NCBI RefSeq assembly: GCF_000772935.1
Contig: NZ_JPVR01000080.1
Span: 310,001-374,000, forward strand
Length of the DNA stretch: 64,000 nucleotides
Source of the DNA: Lysinibacillus boronitolerans JCM 21713 = 10a = NBRC 103108
GTDB taxonomy: Bacteria; Bacillota; Bacilli; Bacillales_A; Planococcaceae
Reading direction: 5' to 3'
The notes under the pieces are model-generated. The model saw nothing but the letters and a program-made list of their open reading frames with translations, was not told the origin of the DNA and ran no database searches. Shown here piece by piece: positions 1-12,003 of this stretch (the first letter of the stretch is position 1; every line of letters starts with the position of its first letter). The translations under genes were made by a program, and so were the position numbers.

Positions 1-2991
1 ATAATCCTCGCCAAATAGCACCTTTGTATAGTTGTGCGCTTGAGGCTGATATTCACCCGAGAAATTTAAATCGATATCAGGTACCTTATCACCTTTAAAA
101 CCAAGGAAGGTTTCAAATGGTATGTCTTGTCCATCTTTTTTATAAGGTGTCCCACATTCCGTGCAGTCTTTATTTGGTAAATCGTAGCCTGAGCTGACAG
201 AACCATCATCAAAAAACTCGGAATGTTTACAATTAGGACAAATATAGTGAGGAGGTAATGGGTTAACCTCTGTGATTTCCATAAAAGTAGCTACTAATGA
301 AGAACCAACCGAACCACGGGATCCTACTAAATAGCCATCAGCTAATGATTTTTTCACTAGCTTGGCAGAAATTAAATAAATTACTCCAAAACCGTGCCCC
401 AAAATCGATTTTAACTCTTTCTCAATTCGAGCTTTCACGATTTCTGGTAACTCCTCGCCATAAATACGATGGGCCATTTCATAAGTTAAATTGGTTACCT
501 CATCATCAGAACCCTCAATTTTTGGTGTATATAGGTCATCCTTAATTGGTTTGACGTCACCTATACTTGCTGCCACTTTTTGAGTATTCGTCACAACCAC
601 TTCTTTTGCAAGATCCGGTCCTAAAAAATCAAATTCTTTCAGCATTTCATCAGTTGTTCTAAAATGGACCTCTGGTAGCTTAGAGCGATTCAAAATATTC
701 GCTCCACCTTGTGAACCAATAAGTATTTGCCTAAACATCCCATCTGTCGGATCTAAATAATGAACATTTCCAGTTGCAACAACAGGCTTATCTAGCTTCT
801 TCCCGAGTTTCACAAGTTTACGGATAATATCTTCTAATGTCCATTCATCACGTACAACATTGCGTTCGATTAATGGCGCATATACAGCCTTCGGTTGCAC
901 CTCAATATAATCATAAAAACGAGCGACTTTCTCTGCTTCCTCTGGAGACTTATTCATCATCGTTTCGAATACTTCACCATTACTACAACCTGATCCTACT
1001 AATAAGCCCTCACGATATTGTTCAAGCACTGCACGTGTCACACGAGGAACACGATAGAATGTTTTTGTATGTGAGTGTGAGACGATTTTAAATAAGTTTT
1101 TTAAGCCTGCATTATCTACTGCTAAAATTGTACAATGCATAGGTCTCCCTTTTTTATAGGCATCCCCACCACCAATATGCTTATTGAAGTCATCATGGTA
1201 TTTAATAGCTAGCTCATCAGCATCCTTCAATAGCTGCAGCAGGAGATACCCTGTCGCCTCAGTATCATAAATTGCTCGGTGATGCTGTGTTAATTCAATA
1301 TTGAATTTTTTACACAGCGTATTCAAACGGTGGTTTTTCATTGTAGGATAAAGCAATCTTGCTAGCTCTAATGTATCAATGACAGGATGGACTGTCTCTT
1401 CAAGACCAAATTTTTTATAGCCTGTATATAGGAAGCCTATATCAAATGATGCGTTATGAGCGACAACGATTGCATCACCGATAAAGGCATGAAATTCTTT
1501 AATGACCTGCTCTACCTCTGGAGCATTTCGAACCATATCATCCGTAATCCCTGTTAATTCGATGGTCGTTGCTGAAAGTGGATGATGTGGGTTTGCAAAG
1601 CTTTCGTACTTATCGATCACTTGCCCATCTTTAATTTTAACTGCAGCCAATTCAATAATGGTATCGTATGCAGTTGATAGCCCTGTCGTTTCTACGTCAA
1701 AAACAACATACGTTGTGTCTGCCAATAAACGATGCTCTGGAGCATAGGCAATCGGTACACCATCATCAACTAAATTTGCTTCCAGACCATAAATAATCTT
1801 AATGCCATGTTTTTTCCCCGCTGCATATGCTTCAGGGAAAGATTGCACAACGGCATGATCCGTAATAGCTATGGCTGGATGCCCCCACTTTGCAGCCTGA
1901 GCAACAAGTCGATCAACAGGTGTAACAGCATCCATTTGGCTCATTGGTGTATGCAAATGTAACTCAACACGCTTTTCACCCTCTGGTGCTAAATCCTGTC
2001 GTGTTGCTTTTTTGATTTCATTAATATCATTCGCCATGACGATTAAATCACGAATAAACGTATCTGTTTGCACAGAGCCTCGAACTTTAACCCACATGCC
2101 CTTTTTCAAATGTTGCATTAATTCAGCATCATCATTGTCACGAGAAAACATTTTTACAACAATGGAATCTGTATAGTCGGTAATTTTAATTTGTAGTAAG
2201 GAACGTCCACTTTTTAACTCTTTAATTTCCGTATCAAAGACAAATCCTTCAATAATAACACGTCGTTCTTCTTCAACAATCCGTTTAATTTCCATGACTT
2301 CATCATCTTTAATATGCATCCCAAGTTGGAATGGACGGTCACCAAGGTTGGCCAGTGCTGGATTGTCCTTCTTCTCCTGCTCCCGCTTTTGGAAATCTTG
2401 CATCGCTTGCTGTGCTAGAGCCACTTCTTCCAGACGTTTTTGCTCCATAAACGCTTCCTGTGCCGCGATCATTTCTTCTGTTTCTTCTTGTAGCACAAAG
2501 TCGATTGCCATTCGAGGGAAACCAAATTGTCCATAGCTTTCTGCCAGTTTGTCAGCATATTTAGTTTTGAGCATCATAAATTCCATTTCCTGCATACAGG
2601 ACAATGTGATTTTTTGGCCGTTCCATGTTGGTATTTGGGTGATAAGACAATTTTTAAGCGTTGGAGCCATCTCATCAATTTGTTCCACAACATTTAGCCA
2701 GTACGCTTGCACCAGTTCTTCTGTGACATTTTTATCTAATGTTTCAAATGTCGTATTAACTTGGGCGATGGCTGAAAATTTCTCTGTTAAATGCGTACGG
2801 AAAAGCTGATATAACGGAAATGGTAGTATATCCTTTAGCTTAATAGTGAAATGCCAAAGTCTATCCTTTTTATGAACTGTCAGGCGTGATAGTTCACCTT
2901 CCTCAAAAAATGACATATATACATCATCTGTTAACTCTAGTTGTTGCAAGAGCATTCGAAGTCTCATTCTTGCCTCTTGTTGCTGTTCCAA
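1..2991 (-). CDS. polC: DNA polymerase III PolC-type alpha subunit, N-terminal part (truncated by window edge)
   Basis: This is the replicative Gram-positive polymerase with an embedded 3'-5' proofreading exonuclease. The window holds the first 997 codons of about 1440. In order they encode the N-terminal region, an OB-fold, a PHP domain with [14 protein letters not shown], the DEDD exonuclease with [11 protein letters not shown], and the start of the polymerase core ending at [19 protein letters not shown]...FGEDY. The rest of the catalytic core and the C terminus lie outside. The start is probably TTG at 2991: LEQQQEAR...MLLQQ aligns with the B. subtilis N terminus MEQLSVNRRQFQILLQQ without a gap, and an AGGTG element lies 8 nt upstream. 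The gene follows proS, as in B. subtilis. Confidence 0.96.
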   Translation of the reverse strand, partial: MEQQQEARMRLRMLLQQLELTDDVYMSFFEEGELSRLTVHKKDRLWHFTIKLKDILPFPLYQLFRTHLTEKFSAIAQVNTTFETLDKNVTEELVQAYWLNVVEQIDEMAPTLKNCLITQIPTWNGQKITLSCMQEMEFMMLKTKYADKLAESYGQFGFPRMAIDFVLQEETEEMIAAQEAFMEQKRLEEVALAQQAMQDFQKREQEKKDNPALANLGDRPFQLGMHIKDDEVMEIKRIVEEERRVIIEGFVFDTEIKELKSGRSLLQIKITDYTDSIVVKMFSRDNDDAELMQHLKKGMWVKVRGSVQTDTFIRDLIVMANDINEIKKATRQDLAPEGEKRVELHLHTPMSQMDAVTPVDRLVAQAAKWGHPAIAITDHAVVQSFPEAYAAGKKHGIKIIYGLEANLVDDGVPIAYAPEHRLLADTTYVVFDVETTGLSTAYDTIIELAAVKIKDGQVIDKYESFANPHHPLSATTIELTGITDDMVRNAPEVEQVIKEFHAFIGDAIVVAHNASFDIGFLYTGYKKFGLEETVHPVIDTLELARLLYPTMKNHRLNTLCKKFNIELTQHHRAIYDTEATGYLLLQLLKDADELAIKYHDDFNKHIGGGDAYKKGRPMHCTILAVDNAGLKNLFKIVSHSHTKTFYRVPRVTRAVLEQYREGLLVGSGCSNGEVFETMMNKSPEEAEKVARFYDYIEVQPKAVYAPLIERNVVRDEWTLEDIIRKLVKLGKKLDKPVVATGNVHYLDPTDGMFRQILIGSQGGANILNRSKLPEVHFRTTDEMLKEFDFLGPDLAKEVVVTNTQKVAASIGDVKPIKDDLYTPKIEGSDDEVTNLTYEMAHRIYGEELPEIVKARIEKELKSILGHGFGVIYLISAKLVKKSLADGYLVGSRGSVGSSLVATFMEITEVNPLPPHYICPNCKHSEFFDDGSVSSGYDLPNKDCTECGTPYKKDGQDIPFETFLGFKGDKVPDIDLNFSGEYQPQAHNYTKVLFGEDY

Positions 2992-3261
2992 TCTAATGAC
3001 ACCTACTTTCAGAAAGAGGCAGTTTCTTTAGCCTCATGTTCTAGTTCGTCTCAAATGCATGTGAAAACTCAAGAAAAAAATTCGCTCCCACACTGCGGGC
3101 GCTCTTCAAGTTTAACAGAGATTTTACCATCTGTTGTTTCTTGCTTGGCTCACTGTCCCGCAGAAGTGTCGCGAATTATTTATATCTATCTTATCAAAAT
3201 TATACGAAAGCCTCTATCAAAAGCATCGAATTCCAATTATAAACAACAATTTAGCTCGTCG
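2992..3261. other. proS-polC intergenic region with imperfect GC-rich palindrome
   Basis: This 270-base spacer has no convincing gene. Its middle (about 3080-3175) is more GC-rich than the surrounding AT-rich DNA. ACACTGCGGG at 3090-3099 is mirrored by CCCGCAG-aa-GTGT at 3157-3169, so the RNA could form a long imperfect hairpin. It does not look like a rho-independent terminator for proS. A small plus-strand open frame crosses it but has no ribosome binding site and runs into proS antisense. Confidence 0.5.
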
Positions 3262-4968
<1,707 letters not shown>

Positions 4969-5014
4969 TCAGTGTTCCACCTTTTTCAATAGATAAGTTT
5001 ATACTCTCAATAGC

Positions 5015-5070
5015 ATAAACAAATTTAGCTTTGAGCGCAATGTTTCATCGAAATTGCGCTCAAAGCTAGG
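5015..5070 (-). terminator. Long hairpin between rseP and proS, possible terminator
   Basis: A perfect 16-bp inverted repeat (TAGCTTTGAGCGCAAT at 5026-5041 and its complement at 5053-5068) encloses an 11-base loop. On the minus strand the stem is followed by AAATTTGTTTATG, an imperfect U-tract. It could end rseP transcripts or act as an RNA processing or stability element ahead of proS. Confidence 0.5.
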
Positions 5071-5099
5071 AAATCAACTTTCATTTAACTGTAAATGAA

Positions 5100-6362
5100 T
5101 TAAAAGAAAAATCGTTGTATATCGTTCCATGTAACAACCACCATTAGAATCATCAGTAGGACGATTCCTACAAAATGTACAATACCTTCTTTTTGACGGT
5201 CAATTGGTTTACCACGTAGAGCTTCAAAACCAAAGAATAATAATCGGCCTCCGTCAAGTGCTGGTAATGGAAGTAGGTTCATAATTCCTAAGTTAATACT
5301 TAGCATTGCTGCCCAATTCATTAAGTTCATAATACCATACTGGGCAACTTGCTCTGTTGCTTTATAAATACCTACAGGACCAGAAAGTGCATCTATTGTG
5401 AACTTACCAGTAATCAGCATACCTAATAGTTCAAATATTTTCACAGTCATATTATAGGTTTCTTGTGCTCCATAGACAACTGCTTTTAATGGGTTAAATT
5501 CTCTTGGGCTTTCATAGCGCACACCTATTTGACCATATTTTTCGCCATCCTGTTGGATTTCCTTGACGGTCATATTTAAGTTCACTGATTGTCCATCTCG
5601 TTCAACTGTCACAGCAATATCTTCGTTTGGATGATCTTGAACGATAGCAGCTAAATCTTGCCATTTTTCAACTGCTTGTCCGTTAATAGCTGTTACTCTA
5701 TCTCCTGCCAGCATCCCTGCCTGTGCAGCTGGATCATTCTCTACTACTTCCGTGATGATTGGCTCGTATGTTGGTACACCGTGGATCAAACCAATCACTA
5801 AATAAATCACAAACGCAAGAATAAAGTTAAACAAAGGACCTGCAAAGATCGTCATCGCTCGTTGGCCGACTGTTTTTGCATTAAATTGACGATCCTGTGG
5901 CGCAATGACTAGTTCACGACCATTTTCCACTAGCACACAGTCTCTAGCTACTTGATAACGAACTAAACGTTCTTCTTCATCATAGCCCTCTACAAATAAC
6001 TCCTTCTCTAAATCAGCGCGTTCAACTTCTAAAAATAATAAATCTGGTAACTGCTTATTGTTTTGATTGAAAATAATTTTTTTTACAACATTATCCTCAT
6101 TTACAATAAGCCCTATTCGGTAGCCTGGCTGTAATTCAGTGCCATCCATATCCTCGCCGGCCATACGTACGTATCCCCCGATTGGTAATAATCGAATAGT
6201 ATACATTGTTTCGCCATGCGTTTTTCCATAAATTTTGGGACCCATTCCGATCGCAAATTCACGTACTAAGATACCTGCACGTTTGGCAAATAAGAAATGT
6301 CCAAGTTCATGGAAGAAGACGAGCATACCAAATATTAATATAAATGCAATGGCTGTTTGCAT
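5100..6362 (-). CDS. rseP: Site-2 intramembrane zinc metalloprotease (RseP/RasP family)
   Basis: This S2P protease cleaves transmembrane anti-sigma factors and leftover signal peptides inside the membrane; B. subtilis RasP cleaves RsiW and FtsL. HELGH near residue 19 of the first membrane helix supplies zinc ligands, and the third is in the C-terminal NLLPLPALDGGRL segment. A PDZ domain around residues 205-280 contains AGMLAGDRVTAINGQAV. Length is 420 residues, as in RasP. An extra charged stretch between the first helix and the PDZ domain (about 75-150) is as in other Bacillales. It follows uppS-cdsA-dxr in the same orientation, 46 bases after dxr. Confidence 0.95.
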   Translation of the reverse strand: MQTAIAFILIFGMLVFFHELGHFLFAKRAGILVREFAIGMGPKIYGKTHGETMYTIRLLPIGGYVRMAGEDMDGTELQPGYRIGLIVNEDNVVKKIIFNQNNKQLPDLLFLEVERADLEKELFVEGYDEEERLVRYQVARDCVLVENGRELVIAPQDRQFNAKTVGQRAMTIFAGPLFNFILAFVIYLVIGLIHGVPTYEPIITEVVENDPAAQAGMLAGDRVTAINGQAVEKWQDLAAIVQDHPNEDIAVTVERDGQSVNLNMTVKEIQQDGEKYGQIGVRYESPREFNPLKAVVYGAQETYNMTVKIFELLGMLITGKFTIDALSGPVGIYKATEQVAQYGIMNLMNWAAMLSINLGIMNLLPLPALDGGRLLFFGFEALRGKPIDRQKEGIVHFVGIVLLMILMVVVTWNDIQRFFF

Positions 6363-6408
6363 ATTACCCCACCTTTAATAGCGATTAGTTAACGTTACAG
6401 TGCTTTCG

Positions 6409-7554
6409 TTATTTTACCATGTCTAACACTATTTTTCTTGTCTCACTATCCACATGTAATATGGTTTGTAAATCTGGTATTGCAATGTTTTGGTGTGCTT
6501 GCATCACACGTTCAATCGTTTCATCAATTTCAAGGAATGTGATTTTTCCTTGTAAAAAGGCTGAAACTGCCGCTTCGTTTGCTGCATTCATTGCTGTCAG
6601 AATCGTACCACCCATACGACCAGCCTCATACGCTAAACGCAAGGCAGGGTATCGCTCAAAGTCCATCTCTTGAAAATGTAGTTGACCAATTTGCGCTAAA
6701 TTTAGTCGCTGACCATTTTGTAATGGGATACGGTCTGGGTAGCTTAAAGCATATTGGATTGGCACACGCATATCTGGTGTACCTAGCTGAGCAATAACAC
6801 TAGTATCATGATACTCAACTAGAGAGTGAATAATACTTTCTCTATGCAAAAGTACATCTATTTTATCATATGGCATATCAAATAAAACATGTGCTTCTAT
6901 GACTTCTAATCCCTTGTTCATCATTGTAGCAGAATCTATCGTAATTTTTGCACCCATAGACCAGTTTGGATGATTAAGTGCATCTGCGACCGTCACTTGT
7001 TTTAATTGCTCTCGCGTTTTATCACGGAAGCTACCACCAGAAGCGGTAATAATCAAACGTTCAATATTTTTCGGATTCTCACCATTCATTGATTGGAAGA
7101 TGGCAGAGTGCTCACTATCTACAGGCAAGATGGTTGCTTTGTATTTTTTGGCCTCTGCCATCACTAAATGACCAGCAGTTACAAGCGTTTCTTTATTAGC
7201 AATAGCAATCGTTTTGCCCATACGAATGGCTGCTAATGTTGATTCAAGCCCTACACTTCCAAGCACAGCATTGACAAGAACAGTCGAATCTGGATGTGTT
7301 GCGACCTCTACAAGTCCTTTTGCCCCAAATGTAAATTGGATATTTGGAAACTCATTAGCAAGCGTAAGTGCATCTTCTTCTAATTGTACTGAAACTAATT
7401 CGGGCTTTAATGTTTCAATCATTTCTCGCGTTTTCTCTAAGTTCTTTCCTGATGAAAAAGCTACTAATTGAAAAGCATCACGTTGTTCTTTTAAGATGTC
7501 GTAGGTTTGCCAACCAATTGAACCAGTTGCACCTAATAAACTAATTTTTTTCAC
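6409..7554 (-). CDS. dxr: 1-deoxy-D-xylulose 5-phosphate reductoisomerase
   Basis: Dxr converts DXP to 2-C-methyl-D-erythritol 4-phosphate using NADPH, the committed step of the MEP isoprenoid pathway. The N-terminal Rossmann motif [11 protein letters not shown] is present. The metal and substrate site is visible as [11 protein letters not shown], followed by [10 protein letters not shown] and [23 protein letters not shown]. Length of 381 residues is normal. It sits between cdsA and rseP; its product feeds the undecaprenyl chain built by UppS, encoded just upstream in the same unit. Confidence 0.97.
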   Translation of the reverse strand: MKKISLLGATGSIGWQTYDILKEQRDAFQLVAFSSGKNLEKTREMIETLKPELVSVQLEEDALTLANEFPNIQFTFGAKGLVEVATHPDSTVLVNAVLGSVGLESTLAAIRMGKTIAIANKETLVTAGHLVMAEAKKYKATILPVDSEHSAIFQSMNGENPKNIERLIITASGGSFRDKTREQLKQVTVADALNHPNWSMGAKITIDSATMMNKGLEVIEAHVLFDMPYDKIDVLLHRESIIHSLVEYHDTSVIAQLGTPDMRVPIQYALSYPDRIPLQNGQRLNLAQIGQLHFQEMDFERYPALRLAYEAGRMGGTILTAMNAANEAAVSAFLQGKITFLEIDETIERVMQAHQNIAIPDLQTILHVDSETRKIVLDMVK

Positions 7555-7615
7555 AACAAATTGTCCCCTTTTTCTATCTAAGCAAATGATTTAGCAAGAG
7601 TATTTCCCTATACAA

Positions 7616-8416
7616 TTAATTACTAAATAAATGTAAAAAATGGAGTAGAGGCACGACAAATAATAGACTATCAAAGCGATCTAAAATTCCCCCATGCCCT
7701 GGTAAAATATTGCCTGAATCTTTTACATCAAAGTGGCGTTTAATAGCAGACTCTACCAAATCCCCCATTTGACCAATGATTGAGGCAAAAATCGTTACTA
7801 AAACAAGTGATATATAACCATTTGCGAATGGGTAAATGAGTTGCATACCAACTGCAAAAATAACAGCAATGACGATTCCACCTATAAAGCCTTCGATCGT
7901 TTTCTTAGGTGAAATTTCTGGCCATAACTTATTTTTCCCTAATTTTCTACCTACAAAATAAGCACCAGAATCTGTTGTCCAAACAACTAATAAGCAATAG
8001 ACAACATACTCTAATCCAACATTTCTAGTTTCAATTAAATAATGGAATCCTAAGCCCACATAAAATGCGCCTAATAAAATAAAGCCAACTTCATCAAAGG
8101 TTATTTTATTTTTTACTAATACTACGTAAATAAGAAGTAGCATCATTAGACCATAGACTACCATTAGATTAGATGAATAGCCTATTAATTCTACAACCTT
8201 TTCACTCCAGTCCTTCGGGATAACCAGTAATATTAAAGTGACTAGCCCTAAGAAGCCAGGCACAGAAAAGATGGAAATACCTTTCATCTTAAGTATTTCA
8301 TAAAAACCGACAATAGCCATTGCGAGCACAAGTATGGTAAACGGTACTTTGCCATAAATAACGAATGGAATAAAAAGTGCTGCTGCAATTATTGCCGTGA
8401 TAATTCGTTGTTTCAA
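7616..8416 (-). CDS. cdsA: Phosphatidate cytidylyltransferase (CDP-diacylglycerol synthase)
   Basis: CdsA makes CDP-diacylglycerol from phosphatidic acid and CTP, the branch point of phospholipid synthesis. The 266-residue protein is almost wholly hydrophobic, with about seven to eight membrane segments. The family signature appears near the C terminus as SPKKTIEGFIGG followed by GHGGILDRFDSLLF, where the aspartates bind metal. The start overlaps the end of uppS by 4 bases (ATGA), indicating translational coupling. Confidence 0.96.
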   Translation of the reverse strand: MKQRIITAIIAAALFIPFVIYGKVPFTILVLAMAIVGFYEILKMKGISIFSVPGFLGLVTLILLVIPKDWSEKVVELIGYSSNLMVVYGLMMLLLIYVVLVKNKITFDEVGFILLGAFYVGLGFHYLIETRNVGLEYVVYCLLVVWTTDSGAYFVGRKLGKNKLWPEISPKKTIEGFIGGIVIAVIFAVGMQLIYPFANGYISLVLVTIFASIIGQMGDLVESAIKRHFDVKDSGNILPGHGGILDRFDSLLFVVPLLHFLHLFSN

Positions 8417-9207
8417 GTTGTTTCTTCTCCCTTCAACCCACCGTAACGGCGATTACGTTTCTGATAGTTTTCCACCGCTTCCAGTAAGTTTTCCTCACTA
8501 AAATCTGGCCACAATGTATCTGTAAACCAAAATTCTGTATAGGCGAGCTGCCATAACATAAAGTTACTTAATCGCACTTCACCACTTGTACGAATTAAAA
8601 GATCTGGCTCAGGTAAATGGGCCGTCATTAAATGAGATGTTAAGCAATCTTCTGTTATGTCTTGCATCGTTAATTGACCGTCCTGCACTTTTTGAAGCAT
8701 CATTTTCATGGCATTGACCATTTCAGAACGACTACCATAATTCAGCGCAAAATTTAAAATAAGCCCTGTATTATGCTTCGTTTCTTCCATTGCCTCATAC
8801 AACGCTTTTTGTGTATGGGCAGGTAATAAAGAGGGGTCTCCAATCATTTCGACACGTACATTACGCTCCATCATTTCTGGTAAAAAGGAACCTAAAAACT
8901 CAACAGGTAGCCTCATAAGAAAATCAACCTCAGGTTTTGGTCGCTTCCAATTTTCAGTGGAAAATGCATAGACAGTTAAGACTTTAATACCCAAATCTGA
9001 CGCAAATCTCGTCACCTTACGCACCGTCTTCATTCCTTCATGATGACCAGCCACACGTGGCATAGCTCGTTTCTTCGCCCAACGTCCATTTCCGTCCATA
9101 ATAATCGCTACATGGGCAGGAATCGGCTCGCTTTTAGCTAGGGCCACACGCTCCTCCAATGATAGTGTATCCATATTTATTTGTTTACCTAATAGCTTTT
9201 TAAACAT
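8413..9207 (-). CDS. uppS: Undecaprenyl diphosphate synthase (cis-prenyltransferase)
   Basis: UppS condenses isopentenyl diphosphate onto farnesyl diphosphate to make the C55 lipid carrier for cell-wall precursors. The catalytic Asp lies in IIMDGNGRWAKKR near residue 38, and the C-terminal signature DLLIRTSGEVRLSNF...WFTDTLWPDF is complete. Length is 264 residues. A region of about 300 bases with a terminator for frr lies upstream, so uppS probably starts a new transcription unit that runs through cdsA, dxr and rseP. Confidence 0.97.
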   Translation of the reverse strand: MFKKLLGKQINMDTLSLEERVALAKSEPIPAHVAIIMDGNGRWAKKRAMPRVAGHHEGMKTVRKVTRFASDLGIKVLTVYAFSTENWKRPKPEVDFLMRLPVEFLGSFLPEMMERNVRVEMIGDPSLLPAHTQKALYEAMEETKHNTGLILNFALNYGSRSEMVNAMKMMLQKVQDGQLTMQDITEDCLTSHLMTAHLPEPDLLIRTSGEVRLSNFMLWQLAYTEFWFTDTLWPDFSEENLLEAVENYQKRNRRYGGLKGEETT

Positions 9208-9440
9208 GCTAACTCCCCCACTACAACTAATCGGACGTATACTAACCTATCATATCAAACAAAAGCGCCTTTTGTCTTTTTTTTCCCTCTAAATTGACTA
9301 TGTATGTACTAGCTTATTTTAGAACTATACACATATTAAAGAATGAGTTTGTTAAAAAATGATGATTGTATCATTAATGACCTTTTCACATTCATACATG
9401 CTCTCTACTTGAGTCAGCAATTTGGCTATGAATAATAAAG
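9208..9440 (-). promoter_or_regulatory. uppS upstream region, weak candidate promoter
   Basis: No gene is visible here. On the minus strand AAGACA, 18 bases, then TGATATGAT (extended -10) lies about 35-65 bases upstream of uppS. The spacer contains the quasi-palindrome CAAAAGGCGCTTTTG. The promoter match is weak. Confidence 0.3.
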
Positions 9441-9473
9441 AGAAAAGACGTCCTGTTAAGTATAGGACGCCTT
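9441..9473 (-). terminator. Rho-independent terminator after frr
   Basis: The minus-strand hairpin pairs AAGGCGTCCT with AGGACGTCTT around a 9-base loop and runs into TTTTCTC. It lies 44 bases after the frr stop and separates the pyrH-frr unit from uppS. Confidence 0.75.
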
Positions 9474-9516
9474 CATCTCCTCAAAAAGTTCCATCATAGA
9501 CGTGTAAAAGGTTTGT

Positions 9517-10074
9517 TTACACCTCTAAAATTTCTTTTTCTTTATCTTTCGCTACTTGATCTACTTTTACAATGAATTCATCTGTTAATTTTTGAATATC
9601 TTCACCATAGCCACGTAGATCGTCTTCTGTGATTTCGCCAGCTTTTTCAAGTTTTTTCAAATCATCATTTGCATCACGACGAACATTACGGACAGCAATT
9701 TTTGCGTCTTCCGCTTCTTTTTTCACTTGTTTTACTAGATCCTTACGACGCTCTTCTGTTAAAGCGGGAATCATAAGACGGATGACAGAACCATCATTTG
9801 TTGGTGTGATACCAATATCTGATTTCATAATTGCTTTTTCAATATCACCTAAAATTGATTTATCGTAAGGTGTGATTACTAATAAACGAGCTTCAGGTAT
9901 AGAAACACCCGCAAGTTGGTTAATTGGTGTTGGCGCTCCATAGTAATCAACCGAAATACGATCTAATAGAGATGCATTCGCACGACCCGCACGAATAGAT
10001 GCTAGTTCGCGTGAGAAAGCTGCGATTGTTTTGTTCATTTTTTCTTTTGCTTGTTCTAATACTTGTTTAGCCAT
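9517..10074 (-). CDS. frr: Ribosome recycling factor
   Basis: RRF splits the post-termination ribosome together with EF-G. The 185-residue protein has the two-domain layout: the three-helix bundle opens with [24 protein letters not shown] and ends with [16 protein letters not shown], and the inserted beta domain holds [12 protein letters not shown]. Length matches the family exactly. The start codon shares one base with the pyrH stop (TAATG), so the two are translationally coupled, as in B. subtilis. Confidence 0.97.
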   Translation of the reverse strand: MAKQVLEQAKEKMNKTIAAFSRELASIRAGRANASLLDRISVDYYGAPTPINQLAGVSIPEARLLVITPYDKSILGDIEKAIMKSDIGITPTNDGSVIRLMIPALTEERRKDLVKQVKKEAEDAKIAVRNVRRDANDDLKKLEKAGEITEDDLRGYGEDIQKLTDEFIVKVDQVAKDKEKEILEV

Positions 10075-10799
10075 TATACATTCCTCCTAACAACTGTTCC
10101 GATTTTCTCGCCTTGTACAGCACGTTTAATGTTACCCGGCTCCGTAATTGAGAAAACAATTAGCGGGATATCGTTATCCATACATAAAGTAGAAGCCGTT
10201 GAATCCATTACTTGTAAGCCTTGTTGGATAACGTCTAAGTATGTGAGTGTATCATATTTAATGGCTGTCTCATCCACTTTAGGATCCGCTGAATAAACGC
10301 CATCGACATTGTTTTTAGCCATTAAAATTGCATCAGCGTCAATTTCTGCTGCTCGTAATGCGGCAGTCGTATCAGTAGAGAAGAACGGATTACCTGTCCC
10401 TGCTGCAAAGATAACGACACGCTTTTTCTCAAGATGTCTAACTGCTTTACGACGAATGTATGGCTCCGCTACTTGAGTCATCACAATAGAAGATTGAACA
10501 CGTGTTTCAATGCCTAATTTTTCAAGTGCATCTTGTAAAGCTAGGGAGTTCATTACGGTTGCCAGCATGCCCATATAGTCCGCAGCAGCACGATCCATTC
10601 CCATTTCACTACCTATTTTCCCACGCCATATATTACCGCCACCTACAACAACAGCAACTTCTACATCAAGATCTACTACTTCTTTTACTTCTTCTGCAAC
10701 AGACTTGATTATTTTTGGTGATAAACCGAAGCCCGCTTCTCCAGCTAACGCTTCACCACTTAGTTTAATAACTACTCGTTTATATTGCGGTACACTCAT
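10074..10799 (-). CDS. pyrH: Uridylate kinase
   Basis: PyrH phosphorylates UMP to UDP; the bacterial enzyme is a hexamer regulated by GTP and UTP. The amino-acid-kinase fold is shown by [10 protein letters not shown] at the N terminus, [11 protein letters not shown] around residue 50, and [19 protein letters not shown] near 130-150. Length of 241 residues is typical. It is separated from tsf by a strong terminator and has its own candidate promoter, so it need not be cotranscribed with rpsB-tsf. Confidence 0.97.
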   Translation of the reverse strand: MSVPQYKRVVIKLSGEALAGEAGFGLSPKIIKSVAEEVKEVVDLDVEVAVVVGGGNIWRGKIGSEMGMDRAAADYMGMLATVMNSLALQDALEKLGIETRVQSSIVMTQVAEPYIRRKAVRHLEKKRVVIFAAGTGNPFFSTDTTAALRAAEIDADAILMAKNNVDGVYSADPKVDETAIKYDTLTYLDVIQQGLQVMDSTASTLCMDNDIPLIVFSITEPGNIKRAVQGEKIGTVVRRNV

Positions 10800-10847
10800 T
10801 GTAAACCTCCGTAAGACTTTATTTAAAACATCCCTATTCCCTTTTCC

Positions 10848-10876
10848 ATTATAGTATATCTAACAATAATTGCTAG
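10848..10876 (-). promoter_or_regulatory. Candidate sigma-A promoter of pyrH
   Basis: A perfect TATAAT (plus-strand 10848-10853) lies about 50 bases upstream of the pyrH start and just downstream of the tsf terminator. The -35 at 17-base spacing is poor (CTAGCA), so the call rests on the -10 box and the position. Confidence 0.45.
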
Positions 10877-10925
10877 TTGTGAATAAGGCAGAATAGAAAA
10901 TTCTTCAATTTTTCATTCACTTCGG

Positions 10926-10966
10926 AAAAATAGGGAACACGCTATGTTGTGTTCCCCATTTTTTTT
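10926..10966 (-). terminator. Rho-independent terminator after tsf
   Basis: GGGAACAC at 10933-10940 pairs with GTGTTCCC at 10949-10956, extended by A/T pairs on both sides. On the minus strand the stem is followed by TATTTTT. It lies about 50 bases after the tsf stop. Confidence 0.85.
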
Positions 10967-11014
10967 GTCTAGATAATCTAGATATTATTTGATTAGAATC
11001 AAATGCAAGCTAAA

Positions 11015-11902
11015 TTAGTTACCTTTAACTTGGCTCATTACTTCTTCTGCAAAGTTATCTTCACGTTTTTCGATACCTTCACCAACAGCGTAACGTACAA
11101 AGCCGTTTACAGAACCACCAGTTGAAGCTACAAAATCACGTACTTTTTGATCTGAGTTTTTAACGAAAGTTTGGTCAAGTAAGCAAACATCTTCGAAGTA
11201 TTTACCAAGACGGCCTTCAACCATTTTTGCAACGATGTTTTCTGGTTTACCTTCGTTAAGAGCTTGTTCAGTTAATACTTTACGCTCACGTTCAACTTCT
11301 TCAGCAGAAACTTCATCACGAGAAACATAAGTTGGGTTGATTGCTGCAATGTGCATAGCAACATCTTTAGCAGCTGCTGCATCAGTAGAACCTTCTAAAG
11401 TTACTAATACACCGATACGGCCACCCATGTGTAAGTATGAACCGAATGCGTCTGCATCAGATTTTGTTTTAATTTCGAAGCGACGAAGTGTAATTTTTTC
11501 TCCAATTGTTGCAATAGCAGTTGAGATTTGATCTACAATTTTTACGCCTTCAGCATTTGCAAGCTCTAAAGCAGCTTCAACTGATGCAGGTTTAGCAGCA
11601 AGTAATTGCTCAGCTAAAGATGCAACTAATACTTGGAATTTATCGTTTTTCGCAACAAAGTCAGTTTCAGCGTTTACTTCAAGGATGATTGCTTCGTTAC
11701 CTTGTTCTAAAATGTAAGTTGTACCCTCTGCAGCGATACGGTCAGCTTTTTTAGCAGCTGAAGAAAGACCTTTTTCACGTAGGAAATCGATTGCAGCTTC
11801 TAAGTCGCCATCAGTTTGTACTAACGCTTTTTTACAATCCATCATTCCAGCGCCAGTTTTTTCGCGTAATTCTTTTACTAATTGTGCAGTAATGTTTGCC
11901 AT
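11015..11902 (-). CDS. tsf: Elongation factor Ts
   Basis: EF-Ts is the guanine nucleotide exchange factor for EF-Tu. The N-terminal UBA-like domain ([20 protein letters not shown]) and the TDFVAKND motif, which contacts EF-Tu, are intact. Length is 295 residues, as in B. subtilis. It follows rpsB after 101 bases that contain a hairpin terminator, so part of the tsf transcript is expected to come from read-through. Confidence 0.98.
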   Translation of the reverse strand: MANITAQLVKELREKTGAGMMDCKKALVQTDGDLEAAIDFLREKGLSSAAKKADRIAAEGTTYILEQGNEAIILEVNAETDFVAKNDKFQVLVASLAEQLLAAKPASVEAALELANAEGVKIVDQISTAIATIGEKITLRRFEIKTKSDADAFGSYLHMGGRIGVLVTLEGSTDAAAAKDVAMHIAAINPTYVSRDEVSAEEVERERKVLTEQALNEGKPENIVAKMVEGRLGKYFEDVCLLDQTFVKNSDQKVRDFVASTGGSVNGFVRYAVGEGIEKREDNFAEEVMSQVKGN

Positions 11903-11950
11903 TTAGTGTTTCCTCCTCAAATTGGTTGAACATAATTTAATGATAGGTTC

Positions 11951-11992
11951 TAAAAAAGGTGATAAGGGTTTTGAGCCACTTATCACCTTTTT
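11951..11992 (-). terminator. Intercistronic terminator/attenuator between rpsB and tsf
   Basis: A 14-bp perfect stem (AAAAAGGTGATAAG at 11953-11966 with its complement at 11979-11992) encloses a 12-base loop, and the minus-strand 3' arm ends in TTTTTT. It is symmetric, with T-runs in both directions. As tsf has no obvious promoter of its own, it probably acts as a partial terminator. Confidence 0.75.
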
Positions 11993-12003
11993 GTAAACGT
12001 GAA

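Noticed and set aside
4969..5099. T-box leader for proS
   Set aside because: The 131-base gap holds a single 16-bp hairpin and no T-box sequence or specifier-loop layout.
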